From Rhodobacterales bacterium (GTDB lineage: Bacteria > Pseudomonadota > Alphaproteobacteria > Rhodobacterales > Rhodobacteraceae), in assembly GCA_002748285.1 (NCBI GenBank), contig PDSA01000025.1:62001-126000 (forward strand): 64,000 nucleotides of DNA, read 5' to 3'. This document shows positions 36,148 to 46,345 of the stretch, piece after piece (positions within the stretch are counted from its first letter, which is position 1; every line of letters begins with the position of its first letter). The notes beneath the pieces were generated by a model. That model was not told where the DNA came from. It made no database searches and worked only from the letters and a program-made list of their open reading frames with translations. The position numbers were made by a program, and so were the translations under genes.

Positions 36148-37647
36148 ATGGCCAGAAACCAGAAACCCAAAAAGACACCACGCCCCAAGGCGCTGCCGCC
36201 CAAGGGCTTTCGCGATTATTTCAGCGACGAGGTCACGATCCGCAAAACCATGCTGGACCGGATCGCCGCAGTTTACCATCGCTATGGCTTTGAGGCGCTG
36301 GAAAGTTCCGCTGTGGAAACGGTCGAAGCCCTAGGGAAATTCCTGCCCGATGTCGACCGACCCAATGAAGGCGTGTTTGCCTGGCTGGAAGAAGAAAAAG
36401 ACTGGCTGGCGCTGCGCTATGACCTGACCGCGCCGCTGGCCCGGGTCTATGCCCAGCACCGCAATGATCTGCCCACCCCTTACCGGCGCTATGCGATGGG
36501 GCCGGTCTGGCGCAATGAAAAACCCGGCCCCGGGCGGTTTCGGCAGTTTTACCAATGCGATGCCGATACGGTGGGCAGTGCCTCGATGGCCGCCGATGCC
36601 GAAAACTGCGCCATGCTGTCGGATGCGCTGGAAACCCTGGGCATTGCCCGTGGCGATTATGTCATCCGCATCAACAACCGCAAGGTGCTCAATGGCGTGC
36701 TTGACGTCATGGGCGTGGCCGAAGGCACCACCCGCGACAACGTGCTGCGCAGCATCGACAAATTCGACAAGGTCGGCGAGGCCGGCGTGCGGGCGCTGTT
36801 GGGCAAAGGGCGGCTGGATGCTTCGGGGGCGTATATTGACGGCGTGGGGCTGAGCGAAGCGCAAGCCGAACCGGTCATCGCCTTTTTGACCTCCAAAGGC
36901 GACAGCGCCGAGCAAACCCTGTCCAATCTGCGCGCCGCGGTGGGCGACAGCAAGATCGGAGCCGAGGGCGTGGCCGAGTTGGAGCAGATTGCCACTTTGC
37001 TGGCGGCGCAGGGCTATGGCGCGGATCGGATCGTGATTGATCCCTCGGTAGTGCGCGGCCTTGGCTATTACACCGGCCCGGTTTACGAGGCCGAGCTGAC
37101 TTTTGAGATCACCGATGAAAAAGGGCGCGTGCGCCAGTTCGGCTCGGTCGCCGCCGGCGGGCGCTATGATGATCTGGTCAAACGCTTCACTGGTCAGGCG
37201 GTGCCAGCCACTGGCGTGTCGATCGGGGTGGACCGGTTGCTGGCCGCCTTGCAAGCCAAGGGGCTGATCCGGCAGAAATCGCTCGGCCCGGTGGTGGTGA
37301 CGGTGATGGATCGCAACCGCATGGCCGATTATCAATCCATGGTGGCCGAGCTTCGCAATGCTGGCATCCGGGCCGAGGTTTATCTGGGCAACCCGAAAAA
37401 CTTTGGCAACCAGTTGAAATATGCCGACAAACGCAACGCGCCGCTGGCGATTATCGAAGGCGACGAGGAACACGAACAAGGCATGGTCCAGATCAAGGAC
37501 CTGATCCTCGGGGCCAAAATCGCCGAAAACGCCACGCTGGAGGAATGGAAAAACCGCCCCTCGCAATATCAGGTGCCGCGCGCCGAGATGCTGACCAAAG
37601 TGACCGAACTGCTGGCGCTTTACCGCCCGGCAGATGAGGATCAGTGA
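36148..37647 (+). CDS. hisS: histidyl-tRNA synthetase
   Basis: Class II aminoacyl-tRNA synthetase for histidine, 499 residues. Motifs: PPKGFRDYF near the N-terminus, motif 2 in [19 protein letters not shown], the histidine-specific [11 protein letters not shown], and motif 3 in [15 protein letters not shown]. The C-terminal anticodon-binding domain follows. The frame opens at 36001, but AAGGGAAC before the ATG at 36148 and the family N-terminus decide the start. It is coupled to hisZ (TGATG overlap). Confidence 0.96.
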   Translation: MARNQKPKKTPRPKALPPKGFRDYFSDEVTIRKTMLDRIAAVYHRYGFEALESSAVETVEALGKFLPDVDRPNEGVFAWLEEEKDWLALRYDLTAPLARVYAQHRNDLPTPYRRYAMGPVWRNEKPGPGRFRQFYQCDADTVGSASMAADAENCAMLSDALETLGIARGDYVIRINNRKVLNGVLDVMGVAEGTTRDNVLRSIDKFDKVGEAGVRALLGKGRLDASGAYIDGVGLSEAQAEPVIAFLTSKGDSAEQTLSNLRAAVGDSKIGAEGVAELEQIATLLAAQGYGADRIVIDPSVVRGLGYYTGPVYEAELTFEITDEKGRVRQFGSVAAGGRYDDLVKRFTGQAVPATGVSIGVDRLLAALQAKGLIRQKSLGPVVVTVMDRNRMADYQSMVAELRNAGIRAEVYLGNPKNFGNQLKYADKRNAPLAIIEGDEEHEQGMVQIKDLILGAKIAENATLEEWKNRPSQYQVPRAEMLTKVTELLALYRPADEDQ

Positions 37648-38732
37648 TGGGGCCGCAATCTGCCATTCAACGCCAATGCACCGATTTTGTCGCGTTTTTT
37701 GAACGCCACGGGGCCAAAGCGATTGAAACCGACATTCTGCAACCGGCCAAAGTGCTGCTGGACCTTTACGGCGAGGATATCCGCGCCCGGGCCTATATGA
37801 CCTCGGATGCGCTGCGCGGCGAACAGATGCTGCGGCCCGATTTCACCGTGCCGGTGGTGCAGATGCATATGGCGCATGGGCAGGAGCCGGCGCGCTATAC
37901 CTATGCTGGCAAAGTGTTTCGTCGTCAGGAAGAAGACCTCACACGCCCCAGCGAATTCATGCAGGTTGGCTATGAGCTGTTTGACGGTGCAAACCCGCCC
38001 GCCGCTGATGCCGAAGTCTTTTCCCTTTTTGAACAAGTGCTTGCGCCGCTTTCCTTACGCGCCGCCACCGGCGATATGGGCATTCTGATCGCCGCGATTG
38101 GCGGGCTGAACACCAGCGATCAGCGCAAAGCCGCCCTGCTGCGCCATATCTGGCATCCGCGCCGGTTTCGCTGCCTGCTGGATCGGTTCTCGGGTCGGGT
38201 GCCGACTCCGCCCAGCCGCAAGGCTTTGCTGGCCGCCGATGATCCCATGGCCGCCGCGCAACCCTTTATCGGCCTGCGCAGCCGCGACGAAATCAGCGCC
38301 CGCATCAACGCTTTGCGCAGCGAATCCCAGACCCCGCCGATTGGCCAATCCGAGATGCTGATTCTGGATGACATCCTGAATTTGCGCGAAAAATCCCCCT
38401 TCGCGCTGGAGCGGTTGCGCGACATTGCCGTGGACATGCCCGCCATCAGCCCCGCGGTCGATATGATGGATGCGCGGCTGAACGCAATGGCCGATAAGGG
38501 CGTCAATGTTGACGATCTGGATTTCGAGGGCGCCTATGGCCGCACCACGCTGGAATATTATGCCGGCTTCGTGTTCGGCTTTTATGCCGAAACCCGCCCC
38601 GACCTACCGGCGGTAGCCAGTGGCGGGCGCTATGATGCGCTCAGCCGGGTGCTGGGGCAAGGGCGCAGCATTCCCGCCGTGGGCGGGGTGATCCGCCCGG
38701 AACTGGCGCTGCAACTGGAGGCACAGAGATGA
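37647..38732 (+). CDS. hisZ: ATP phosphoribosyltransferase regulatory subunit
   Basis: HisRS-like protein without aminoacylation activity that joins the short HisG to form the active, histidine-sensitive first enzyme of histidine synthesis. The 361 residues carry a class II fold: LRPDFTVPVVQMHMAHG, AGKVFRRQEEDLTRPSEFMQ and a C-terminal ASGGRYDALSRVLG. The ATG at 37647 overlaps the hisS stop (TGATG) with GAGGA upstream; the GTG three bases earlier is less likely. Its stop overlaps the hisG start (ATGA). Confidence 0.94.
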   Translation: MGPQSAIQRQCTDFVAFFERHGAKAIETDILQPAKVLLDLYGEDIRARAYMTSDALRGEQMLRPDFTVPVVQMHMAHGQEPARYTYAGKVFRRQEEDLTRPSEFMQVGYELFDGANPPAADAEVFSLFEQVLAPLSLRAATGDMGILIAAIGGLNTSDQRKAALLRHIWHPRRFRCLLDRFSGRVPTPPSRKALLAADDPMAAAQPFIGLRSRDEISARINALRSESQTPPIGQSEMLILDDILNLREKSPFALERLRDIAVDMPAISPAVDMMDARLNAMADKGVNVDDLDFEGAYGRTTLEYYAGFVFGFYAETRPDLPAVASGGRYDALSRVLGQGRSIPAVGGVIRPELALQLEAQR

Positions 38733-39418
38733 CGCTGAAACTGGGGGTGCCCTCCAAGGGGCGGCTGATGGAGAAAACCTTTGACTGGTTCGGCAAACGC
38801 GGCGTGACGCTGCGCCGCACTGGGTCCGAGCGCGAATATGCCGCGACGGTGGACGGTGTCAGCGGGGTGGATCTGGTGCTGTTGTCGGCTTCGGAAATCC
38901 CGCGTGAATTGGCGGCCGGGCGCATTCATCTGGGGGTGACGGGCTCTGATCTGGTGCGTGAACAGCTGGCGGGCTGGGATACTCAGGTTCAGGAAATCGC
39001 CCGGATGGAATTTGGCCATGCCGATCTGGTGATTGCGGTGCCCAAATGCTGGGTCGATGTCGATCTGATCGAAGACCTCGACGCCGCCGCCGCCGCCTTT
39101 CGCGCCAAACACGGCTTTCGGATGCGCATTGCCACCAAATATCACCGGCTGGTGCGGGAATTTCTGCGCGATCAGGGGCTGGCCGATTACCAGCTGATCG
39201 ACAGTCAGGGCGCGACCGAAGGCACGGTGAAGCACGAAACCGCCGAAGCGATTGCCGACATCACCTCAAGCGGTGAAACTCTGCGAGCCAACCATCTGAA
39301 ATTGCTGGCCGATGGGGTGGTGCATAAATCCCAAGCCACGCTGTTTCGTTCAAAAACTGCAAAGCTGAGCGAAACCGATCGCGCCCATCTGGCCGATTTT
39401 CTGGCAAAGCTGAGCTAG
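38729..39418 (+). CDS. hisG: ATP phosphoribosyltransferase catalytic subunit, short form
   Basis: First step of histidine synthesis: ATP and PRPP give phosphoribosyl-ATP. At 229 residues it is the short type that needs HisZ, encoded directly upstream. LGVPSKGRLMEKTFDWF is the N-terminal signature, ELAAGRIHLGVTGSDLV the central motif, and the PRPP loop lies in DSQGATEGTVKHETAEAIAD. Its start overlaps hisZ by four bases. The regulator gene at 39425 starts 6 bases after its stop. Confidence 0.96.
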   Translation: MTLKLGVPSKGRLMEKTFDWFGKRGVTLRRTGSEREYAATVDGVSGVDLVLLSASEIPRELAAGRIHLGVTGSDLVREQLAGWDTQVQEIARMEFGHADLVIAVPKCWVDVDLIEDLDAAAAAFRAKHGFRMRIATKYHRLVREFLRDQGLADYQLIDSQGATEGTVKHETAEAIADITSSGETLRANHLKLLADGVVHKSQATLFRSKTAKLSETDRAHLADFLAKLS

Positions 39419-39424
39419 GCGGGC

Positions 39425-39877
39425 ATGGACGATCTGGACCGCAAGATTTTGGCGCAGTTGCAGCAGGATGCCGCGCTGTCGCTGGATGAGATCGCCCGCA
39501 AGGTCGGTTCCTCCAAAACCCCGGTGTGGAACCGGATCAACAAGATGAAGCGCGCCGGCGTGATTGGCCGGCAGACGGTTTTGCTGGACCCCGAAGCGCT
39601 GGGGCTGGAGGCGTGTTTCTTTGTGCTGGTGCGCACCAGCGAGCATGACGCGGCTTGGCAAAAGCAGTTTTTAGAGGTGCTGCAGGCCCGCCCTGAAGTG
39701 TTAGAGGCCCACCGTCTGGCCGGAGATATCGACTATATCCTCAAGGTGCGGGTGAAGAATGCCAAAGCGTATGATGCGTTTTATCAGGCACTGATTGCCG
39801 AGGTGAAAATCTATAATGTGACCGCTTTGCTGTCGATGGAAGAGATCAAATCCACTACGATTTTACCGGTTGACTAG
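39425..39877 (+). CDS. Lrp/AsnC family transcriptional regulator
   Basis: Feast/famine regulator of 150 residues. The N-terminal winged helix-turn-helix is MDDLDRKILAQLQQDAALSL followed by EIARKVGSSKTPVWNRINKM. The C-terminal RAM ligand-binding domain is near residues 65-145 (LEAHRLAGDIDYILKVRVKN). It sits 6 bases after hisG, so it may be co-transcribed. Such proteins usually sense amino acids, but the ligand cannot be inferred. A REP-like repeat begins at the end of the gene. Confidence 0.93.
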   Translation: MDDLDRKILAQLQQDAALSLDEIARKVGSSKTPVWNRINKMKRAGVIGRQTVLLDPEALGLEACFFVLVRTSEHDAAWQKQFLEVLQARPEVLEAHRLAGDIDYILKVRVKNAKAYDAFYQALIAEVKIYNVTALLSMEEIKSTTILPVD

Positions 39878-39878
39878 C

Positions 39879-39913
39879 GGCAGGCAAGCTTAAGGACGGC
39901 CCATCAGCCGGGC
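39879..39913. repeat. REP-like intergenic repeat, copy B
   Basis: GGCAGGCAAGCTTAAGGACG then GCCCATCAGCCGGGC; nearly identical to copy A at 22406. It lies between the converging Lrp-type gene and sufS. Confidence 0.7.
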
Positions 39914-39949
39914 AAGAACCTTAGCAAACTATGTGCAAAAGCCTCTCAA

Positions 39950-41176
39950 TCAGGCAAACAACTCGTGGCACAGCTCCAGCGCCTCAATCAGCGCATCCAC
40001 CTCAGCCTGCGTGTTATAAAGCCCAAAAGACGCCCGTGCCGTCGCCGGCACCTGCAAATGCTGCATCAAAGGCTGCGCACAATGATGCCCGGCCCGCACC
40101 GCCACGCCCTTTTTATCCAGCACGGTCGAGAGATCATGCGCATGGGCCGCCCCCTCCATGGTAAAGGAAAAAATCGCGCCCTTATTCGCCGATTGCCCCT
40201 GCACATTCAACCAGTTCAGCCCGTCAAGACGCGCGCGAGCATAATCACGCAACACCCGCTCATGCGCCGCGATCTGGCCCATACCCAGCCCCATCAAATA
40301 ATCCAGCGCCGCGCCAAAGCCGATGGTCTGCACAATGCCGGGCGTGCCGGCTTCGAACATCATCGGAGGTTTGTTATAACTGACTTCGGTCTGGCTGACT
40401 TCGCTGATCATATCACCGCCGCCCATGAAGGGGCGCATCTCGGCCATACGCTCGCGGCGGATATAAATCGCGCCCGACCCCGAAGGGCCATACAGCTTAT
40501 GCCCGGTGATCGGGTAGAAATCGCAGCCCAGAGAGGCCAAATCCACCGGCATATGCACCGCCGCCTGCGAGCCATCAATCAAAGTGGCAATCCCGCGTTC
40601 CCGCGCCGCAGCGCAGATCGGTTTCACATCCACCACCGTGCCCAGCACATTGGACATATGGGTCAGCGCAATCAGCCGGGTTTTATCGCTGATCGCATCT
40701 GTCACCCTTTGCGGATCCAGATCCCCCAGCGCGTCGATCTCGACCCATTTCAGCACAACCCCCATGCGCTCGCGCAGGAAATGCCACGGCACGATATTGG
40801 CGTGATGCTCCATCACCGACAGGATGATCTCATCCCCGGGCTGCAAATTGTGCATCGCCCAGCCATAGGCGACCAGATTGATGCCCTCGGTGGCACCGGA
40901 ATTCAGCACGATCTCATCCGGGTCGGCGACATTCAGAAACCGGGCAACGGTTCCCCGCACGGCCTCGTATTTATCGGTGGCCAGATTAGAAAGGTAATGC
41001 AACCCCCTGTGAACATTGGCATATTCATGGGCGTAACCACGGGTAACGGCATCAATCACCACCTGCGGTTTTTGCGCCGAGGCGCCGTTATCCAGATAGA
41101 CCAGCGGCTTGCCATGCACCTGCCGGGCCAGAATCGGGAAATCCTGGCGGATTTGCGCAACATCATAGCCCGTCAT
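39950..41176 (-). CDS. sufS: cysteine desulfurase, SufS type
   Basis: PLP enzyme that takes sulfur from cysteine for Fe-S cluster assembly; group II desulfurase, 408 residues. The PLP lysine is in PITGHKLYGPSGSGAIY. The active-site cysteine is in VAVRAGHHCAQPLM. The N-terminal region QIRQDFPILARQVHGKPLVY is typical of SufS. It is the last gene of the suf operon, overlapping the YIP1-type gene by four bases. A second desulfurase of the NifS/IscS type starts the same operon. Confidence 0.96.
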   Translation of the reverse strand: MTGYDVAQIRQDFPILARQVHGKPLVYLDNGASAQKPQVVIDAVTRGYAHEYANVHRGLHYLSNLATDKYEAVRGTVARFLNVADPDEIVLNSGATEGINLVAYGWAMHNLQPGDEIILSVMEHHANIVPWHFLRERMGVVLKWVEIDALGDLDPQRVTDAISDKTRLIALTHMSNVLGTVVDVKPICAAARERGIATLIDGSQAAVHMPVDLASLGCDFYPITGHKLYGPSGSGAIYIRRERMAEMRPFMGGGDMISEVSQTEVSYNKPPMMFEAGTPGIVQTIGFGAALDYLMGLGMGQIAAHERVLRDYARARLDGLNWLNVQGQSANKGAIFSFTMEGAAHAHDLSTVLDKKGVAVRAGHHCAQPLMQHLQVPATARASFGLYNTQAEVDALIEALELCHELFA

Positions 41177-41667
41177 TCATCCATCCCCCGTTTTTGCGTT
41201 TCAATCAGCCCGCTGATCCACACCCAGAACAGGGCCAGCAACAGCACCGCCCCCACCGCATTGGCCTGCACGCCGGGGCCGATAAAACCAGCCACCGCGC
41301 CATGCAGCAGCCACAGCGGAGTCACCACCAGCAAGGCCCAGAACAGCGCCAGCCTTGCGCCCATCGCGCTGCCCCGTCCGCCAAAAATCCGTGCCAGCAA
41401 ATAGCTGACCCAAGCGATCAGATAAAACAACAGCGGCGCGACAAAGATCCAGGCCCAGAGCGCCGCGGCCCGGCGGCCCTCATACGGGATGGAAGGGTCA
41501 AAATACGCTTCGCGCGACAGGCGCGGCCATTGTGCCACGAAAACCAGTACGCAGGCCACCATCAAAAAGCCGAACAATCGCCCTTCGGACACCCCCCGCG
41601 CCAGATGGCGGCGGATCACCCGGCGGGGCCGGATGTAGCTTTGCACGATGTCGCGGCTGACCGACAT
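41173..41667 (-). CDS. YIP1-family integral membrane protein in the suf operon
   Basis: 164 residues with about four hydrophobic segments (for example GRLFGFLMVACVLVFVAQW, AALWAWIFVAPLLFYLIAW, ALLLVV-type stretches and AVGAVLLLALFWVWISGL). The pattern fits YIP1-family proteins often found inside suf operons of Rhodobacterales. Its role in Fe-S assembly is unproven. It overlaps sufS by four bases and follows sufD by one base, so it is an integral part of the operon. Confidence 0.82.
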   Translation of the reverse strand: MSVSRDIVQSYIRPRRVIRRHLARGVSEGRLFGFLMVACVLVFVAQWPRLSREAYFDPSIPYEGRRAAALWAWIFVAPLLFYLIAWVSYLLARIFGGRGSAMGARLALFWALLVVTPLWLLHGAVAGFIGPGVQANAVGAVLLLALFWVWISGLIETQKRGMDE

Positions 41668-41668
41668 C

Positions 41669-42865
41669 TCAGGCGCGCCGGCGTTTCAGGGCGTTGTAAA
41701 TATGCTCGCGGACATCCTCGGCGATGGTTTCATCCTCGATTTCCTCAATCGCCTTGTCCAGAAATGCCAGCACCAACAGATCCTGCGCATCCTGCACAGA
41801 CACCCCGCGCGAGCGCAGATAGAACATCGCTTCGTCATCAATCGCGCCGGTGGTCGAGCCATGGCTGCACAGCACGTCATCGGCATAGATTTCCAGCTCG
41901 GGCTTGCCGAAATACTGGCTGTCTTCATCCAGCAGCAGCGATTGGCTCATCTGATAGCCATCGGTTTTCTGAGCCCCAGGCTGCACCAGAATCTTGCCCT
42001 GAAACACCCCGGTCGCCCCGTTGCGCAGCACCTTTTTGAACACCTGACGGCTCTCGCAATTTTCGGCGTCATGGGTGATAAAAATGGTATCATCCTGCAA
42101 GAAATCCTTGCCCTCGCCCATCACCGCGCCGGCGACATGGGCGGTGGCGTCATCGCCGGTCAGCTCCAGCACCACCTCGTTGCGGGTCAGCTGGCCGTTT
42201 TCGGTCATGGTGAAGGATTTGAACGTGCTCTCCCGGCCCAGACGCCCGAAAATATGCGTGGCCGAGCGGCGCAGAATATCGCGGCCCAAAGCACGGTTGT
42301 GGTGGAAGCTGGCCTGATCGGCGACATCAACCTCCATCACTGTATTCAGTCGTGCCGCCCCGGTGCCGTTTTCCAAAAGCGTCAGCTCCGCGCCCTGCTC
42401 CAACTTGATCAGATGGTGTAAGATCGCGTCACAAGTCTCGGATTTCCTGAGATAATTCAGGCTGATCGGCTTGCTAACCTTACCGGTGACGCGGATCGCG
42501 ACCCCCTGCTGCGCCTTGGCCGAATTCAAAGCCGCCAGCGGACGGGGCACCGGCGACTGGCCGCGCTCTTCCAATACCGCGTAAAGCTCAGAGGCCCAAC
42601 CATCGGCCTCGGCCAGCTGGCTGATCTCGACCCCTTCAAGTTGCAGATCATCGGACAATGCCGCGTCAAACACCCCATCGACAAAGGTGATTTTCAGCTG
42701 CCCAATACCGGCGAATAGCGGATCATCATCAGGGAAAATAGCCACCGGAGCGACCTCTTCGCAGGTCAGCAGATCCGGGCGGGTGTATTTCCAATACTCG
42801 TCACGGCGCTGGGGCAGACCCATCCGGGCCAGCCGCTGCGCCGCCTGTTCACGCGCTTCCATCAT
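41669..42865 (-). CDS. sufD: Fe-S cluster assembly protein SufD
   Basis: Scaffold subunit of the SufBCD complex, 398 residues. Beta-helix core and C-terminal family motif are visible: KILVQPGAQKTDGYQMSQSL, LEIYADDVLCSHGSTTGAID with the conserved His, and LRSRGVSVQDAQDLLVLAFL. It pairs with SufB and binds SufC. The start overlaps the sufC stop by four bases. Confidence 0.95.
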   Translation of the reverse strand: MMEAREQAAQRLARMGLPQRRDEYWKYTRPDLLTCEEVAPVAIFPDDDPLFAGIGQLKITFVDGVFDAALSDDLQLEGVEISQLAEADGWASELYAVLEERGQSPVPRPLAALNSAKAQQGVAIRVTGKVSKPISLNYLRKSETCDAILHHLIKLEQGAELTLLENGTGAARLNTVMEVDVADQASFHHNRALGRDILRRSATHIFGRLGRESTFKSFTMTENGQLTRNEVVLELTGDDATAHVAGAVMGEGKDFLQDDTIFITHDAENCESRQVFKKVLRNGATGVFQGKILVQPGAQKTDGYQMSQSLLLDEDSQYFGKPELEIYADDVLCSHGSTTGAIDDEAMFYLRSRGVSVQDAQDLLVLAFLDKAIEEIEDETIAEDVREHIYNALKRRRA

Positions 42866-43620
42866 CCCTCGATCTCCGCCAGCAGATCGGCATAGCCGTT
42901 ATGTTCGACCTCGAGCGCCAGATCAGGGCCGCCGGTTTTGACCATCCGGCCATTGGCCATGATATGCACCACATCCGGTTTGATATGGTCCAACAGGCGC
43001 TGATAATGGGTGATCACCAGAAATGAACGCCCCTCGCTGCGCAACGCATTCACGCCGCTGGCGACCAGCTTCATCGCATCCACATCCAGACCGCTGTCGG
43101 TTTCATCCAAAATGCACATTTTGGGTTCCAAAACAGCCATTTGCAGGATTTCGTTGCGCTTCTTTTCCCCGCCGGAAAAGCCAACATTCACCGGGCGTTT
43201 CAGCATATCGGCGTCGATTTTCAGATCCTTGGCCTTGGCCCGGACCAGTTTCAGGAAATCGCTGGCCGACATTTCCTCTTCGCCGCGCAATTTACGTTGA
43301 GAATTCAGGGCGGTGCGCAGAAAGGTCATATTGCCCACCCCGGGAATTTCGACCGGATATTGAAAAGCCAGAAACATGCCCATGGCGGCGCGTTCTTCCG
43401 GCTCCAGCTCAAGCAAATCTTCGCCATTGAGCTGAGCGCTGCCCTCGGTCACCTCATAGCCATCGCGCCCCGACAGCACATAAGACAGCGTCGATTTGCC
43501 CGAGCCATTGGGGCCCATGATCGCATGAACTTCGCCCGCGCCAATCTGTAGATCGACGCCTTTGAGGATTTGCTTATCCTCTTCTTCAAGTTTGACATGC
43601 AAGTTATTGATATTCAGCAT
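42862..43620 (-). CDS. sufC: Fe-S cluster assembly ATPase SufC
   Basis: ABC-type ATPase of the SufBCD scaffold, 252 residues. Walker A GPNGSGKSTL, signature FSGGEKKRNEILQM, Walker B MCILDETDSGLDVDA, and the switch His in FLVITHYQRLL are present. It has no membrane domain; ATP hydrolysis drives rearrangement of SufB/SufD. A 126-bp gap separates it from sufB, longer than elsewhere in the operon, but I see no clear terminator in it. Confidence 0.96.
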   Translation of the reverse strand: MLNINNLHVKLEEEDKQILKGVDLQIGAGEVHAIMGPNGSGKSTLSYVLSGRDGYEVTEGSAQLNGEDLLELEPEERAAMGMFLAFQYPVEIPGVGNMTFLRTALNSQRKLRGEEEMSASDFLKLVRAKAKDLKIDADMLKRPVNVGFSGGEKKRNEILQMAVLEPKMCILDETDSGLDVDAMKLVASGVNALRSEGRSFLVITHYQRLLDHIKPDVVHIMANGRMVKTGGPDLALEVEHNGYADLLAEIEG

Positions 43621-43746
43621 TATATTTTACCTCTGCCCTTGAACAGGCGCTGCTGGGCGGCTGTCGAAACGAACGATATGAAAGGCTGTCTGGCACGGGC
43701 GTATCACAGCGCAGCCTATGTTAAGAATATGGTTGAGCATTGCCGC

Positions 43747-45279
43747 CTAACCCACTGATCCCTCAAGAGAAATCGCAACCAATGCCTGCGCCTCCATGGC
43801 GAATTCCATCGGCAGCGCCTGCAGCACCTCTTTGGCAAAACCGTTGACGATCAGCGCCACCGCGGCTTCTTCATCCATGCCGCGTTGCTGGCAGTAGAAC
43901 ATTTGTTCATCATCAACCTTTGAGGTCGTGGCCTCGTGTTCCACCCGCGAGGAATTGTTCTTGACCTCGATATAAGGCACCGTATGCGCCCCGCATTGAT
44001 TGCCGATCAACAGGCTGTCGCATTGGGTATAGTTGCGCGAATGGGTGGCACGCGGATGCATCGAGACCTGCCCGCGATAGGTGTTTTGCGATTTACCGGC
44101 CGAAATTCCCTTGGAGACAATCCGCGATTTGGTGTTCTTGCCCAGATGGATCATCTTGGTGCCGGTATCGGCCTGCTGGTAATTGTTGGTGATGGCGATG
44201 GAATAGAACTCGCCCTGACTGTCATCGCCGCGCAGGATGCAGCTGGGATATTTCCAGGTCAGGGCCGAGCCGGTTTCCACCTGAGTCCACATCATCTTGG
44301 ACCGCGCCCCGCGGCAATCGGCCCGTTTGGTGACGAAATTGTAAATGCCGCCCTGGCCGTTTTCATCGCCAGGATACCAGTTTTGTACGGTCGAGTATTT
44401 GACCTCGGCATCTTCTTCGATGATGATCTCGACAATCGCCGCATGCATCTGGAATTCATCGCGTTTGGGGGCGGTGCAGCCCTCGAGATAGCTGACATAG
44501 CTACCCTTATCGGCGATGATCAGAGTGCGCTCAAACTGGCCGGTATTTTCGGCATTCATGCGGAAATAGGTGGACAATTCCAGCGGGCAGCGCACGCCGG
44601 GCGGGATGTAAACGAAAGAGCCGGCGGAAAACACCGCCGTGTTCAGCGTGGCATAGAAATTATCCGAAGGCGGCACCACGCTGCCCAGATATTTTTTTAC
44701 CAGCTCGGGATGGTTGCGGATTGCTTCGCCGATCGAGCAGAAAATCACCCCGACCTTGGCCAGCTCTTCCTTGAAAGTGGTGCCGACTGAAACGCTGTCA
44801 AACACCGCATCCACCGCCACACGGCTGCCGCCCTTGGCATCGGCTGGAGCCTGATCGGCGCCTTCCACACCAGCCAGAACCATTTGTTCTCTCAGCGGAA
44901 TCCCCAGCTTGGCATAAGTATCCAGCAGTTTTGGGTCGACCTCATCCAGCGATTTAGGCTTGACCTGCATACTTTTGGGCCGGGCGTAATAATAGCTGTC
45001 CTGAAAATCGGGCTTTTCGTATTTCAGCATCGACCAATCGGGCTCTTCCAGCTTTTCCCAGCGGGCATAAGCATCCAGTCGCCATTGGGTCATCCATTCG
45101 GGCTCATCATGTTTTTGCGAAATCAGCCGCACAATGTCGGCATTCAGCCCTTTGGGGGCGTATTCCATCTCAATGTCGGTTTCCCAGCCGAATTTATAAT
45201 CCCCGGCCAGCCCTTTCACAGCCTGAACCGTTTCCTCTTCGACGCCCTCTTTGGCGATCATCTCTTTTGGGTCGGCCAT
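43747..45279 (-). CDS. sufB: Fe-S cluster assembly protein SufB
   Basis: Main scaffold subunit on which clusters are built, 510 residues. Conserved regions: [40 protein letters not shown], and the C-terminal [20 protein letters not shown] followed by [17 protein letters not shown]. Length is normal. It starts 22 bases after the upstream desulfurase gene, with AAGGATAAAA before the ATG. Confidence 0.96.
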   Translation of the reverse strand: MADPKEMIAKEGVEEETVQAVKGLAGDYKFGWETDIEMEYAPKGLNADIVRLISQKHDEPEWMTQWRLDAYARWEKLEEPDWSMLKYEKPDFQDSYYYARPKSMQVKPKSLDEVDPKLLDTYAKLGIPLREQMVLAGVEGADQAPADAKGGSRVAVDAVFDSVSVGTTFKEELAKVGVIFCSIGEAIRNHPELVKKYLGSVVPPSDNFYATLNTAVFSAGSFVYIPPGVRCPLELSTYFRMNAENTGQFERTLIIADKGSYVSYLEGCTAPKRDEFQMHAAIVEIIIEEDAEVKYSTVQNWYPGDENGQGGIYNFVTKRADCRGARSKMMWTQVETGSALTWKYPSCILRGDDSQGEFYSIAITNNYQQADTGTKMIHLGKNTKSRIVSKGISAGKSQNTYRGQVSMHPRATHSRNYTQCDSLLIGNQCGAHTVPYIEVKNNSSRVEHEATTSKVDDEQMFYCQQRGMDEEAAVALIVNGFAKEVLQALPMEFAMEAQALVAISLEGSVG

Positions 45280-45301
45280 TTTTTATCCTTGTTCAACAAC
45301 G

Positions 45302-46345
45302 CTATTTGCGGCGTGCCTTGAATTTTTCCAACTGCGCCCGCCATGCAGCGGCAAAGCGCAAAACCTCGTCTTTTGTGGTGTCGGGCCCGATTGAAACCCG
45401 GACCGCACTGGCCGCCGCCAGATCGCCCAGCCCCATCGCCTGCAACACCCGGCTGGCCCGCACTTTGCCCGATGAACAGGCCGAGCCCGCCGAAATGGCA
45501 AAGCCGGCCAGATCCATCTGCATCACCTGCGTTTCGCCCTTCCATCCGGGATGGGAGAAACAAACCGTGTTGGGGAGTCGCGCCACCTTATTTCCGATTA
45601 AAATAGTATCTTTTCCCGATTCTGCCAGCTCTAATTCTAGAATCTTTCTAATTTCTTTGACCTGTTCCCATACGCCATTGTTCAAATCATGCATCGCAGC
45701 CAAAGCCGCAGCCCCGAAACCGGCGATGCCGATCACGTTTTCGGTACCCGCCCGGCGGCCCATTTCCTGACCGCCGCCCTTGATCAATGCGCCAATTTCG
45801 GTGCCGCGTTTCACCACCAGAGCCCCCACCCCTTTTGGCCCGCCCAGCTTATGGGCCGAGATCAGCGCCATACCTGCCCCACACCAGTTGAAGGCAAACG
45901 GGATTTTGCCAAAGGCCTGGGTCGCATCCACCAGCGCCAGCCCCTGTGGCACATCCTGCAAAACGCCGGTTTCGCTGTTGGCTGCCTGAAGGGTGCTGGT
46001 GGCCGGGGTGGTCACGCTGACCTGCCCGTTATGATCCACCGGCAGATCAGGCGTCGCCCAAGCCATCACCGCATCGTGTTCGACAGGGGCGCAATGCAGC
46101 GCTTGCGACGACATCGCCAGTGCCGCGGCCTCGGTCGCGCCTGAGGTAAAGATGATATCGGCCCCCTCTGCGCCAAAGGCTTCGGCGATTTGACGGCGGG
46201 CTTTGGAAACCACGGCCAACGCCGCGCGCCCCTCCTGATGCACGGATGAGGGGTTGCCGATCACATCCATCGCGGCAATCATCGCCTGACGCGCCTCGGG
46301 GCGCAGCGGGGCGGTGGCGTTCCAGTCCAGATAGCCGCGGCGCAT
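45302..46345 (-). CDS. cysteine desulfurase, NifS/IscS type, first gene of the suf operon
   Basis: PLP-dependent class V aminotransferase fold, 347 residues. The PLP lysine is in LISAHKLGGPKGVGALVV; the catalytic Cys is in SAGSACSSGKVRASRVLQAM, the long flexible loop of group I enzymes. The N-terminus YLDWNATAPLRPEARQAM is typical. It therefore differs in class from SufS at the other end of the operon. The ATG at 46345 has AAAGGA at good spacing. In many relatives an iscR gene precedes it; here a 495-bp gene-free stretch and a divergent LysR gene are found. Confidence 0.93.
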   Translation of the reverse strand: MRRGYLDWNATAPLRPEARQAMIAAMDVIGNPSSVHQEGRAALAVVSKARRQIAEAFGAEGADIIFTSGATEAAALAMSSQALHCAPVEHDAVMAWATPDLPVDHNGQVSVTTPATSTLQAANSETGVLQDVPQGLALVDATQAFGKIPFAFNWCGAGMALISAHKLGGPKGVGALVVKRGTEIGALIKGGGQEMGRRAGTENVIGIAGFGAAALAAMHDLNNGVWEQVKEIRKILELELAESGKDTILIGNKVARLPNTVCFSHPGWKGETQVMQMDLAGFAISAGSACSSGKVRASRVLQAMGLGDLAAASAVRVSIGPDTTKDEVLRFAAAWRAQLEKFKARRK

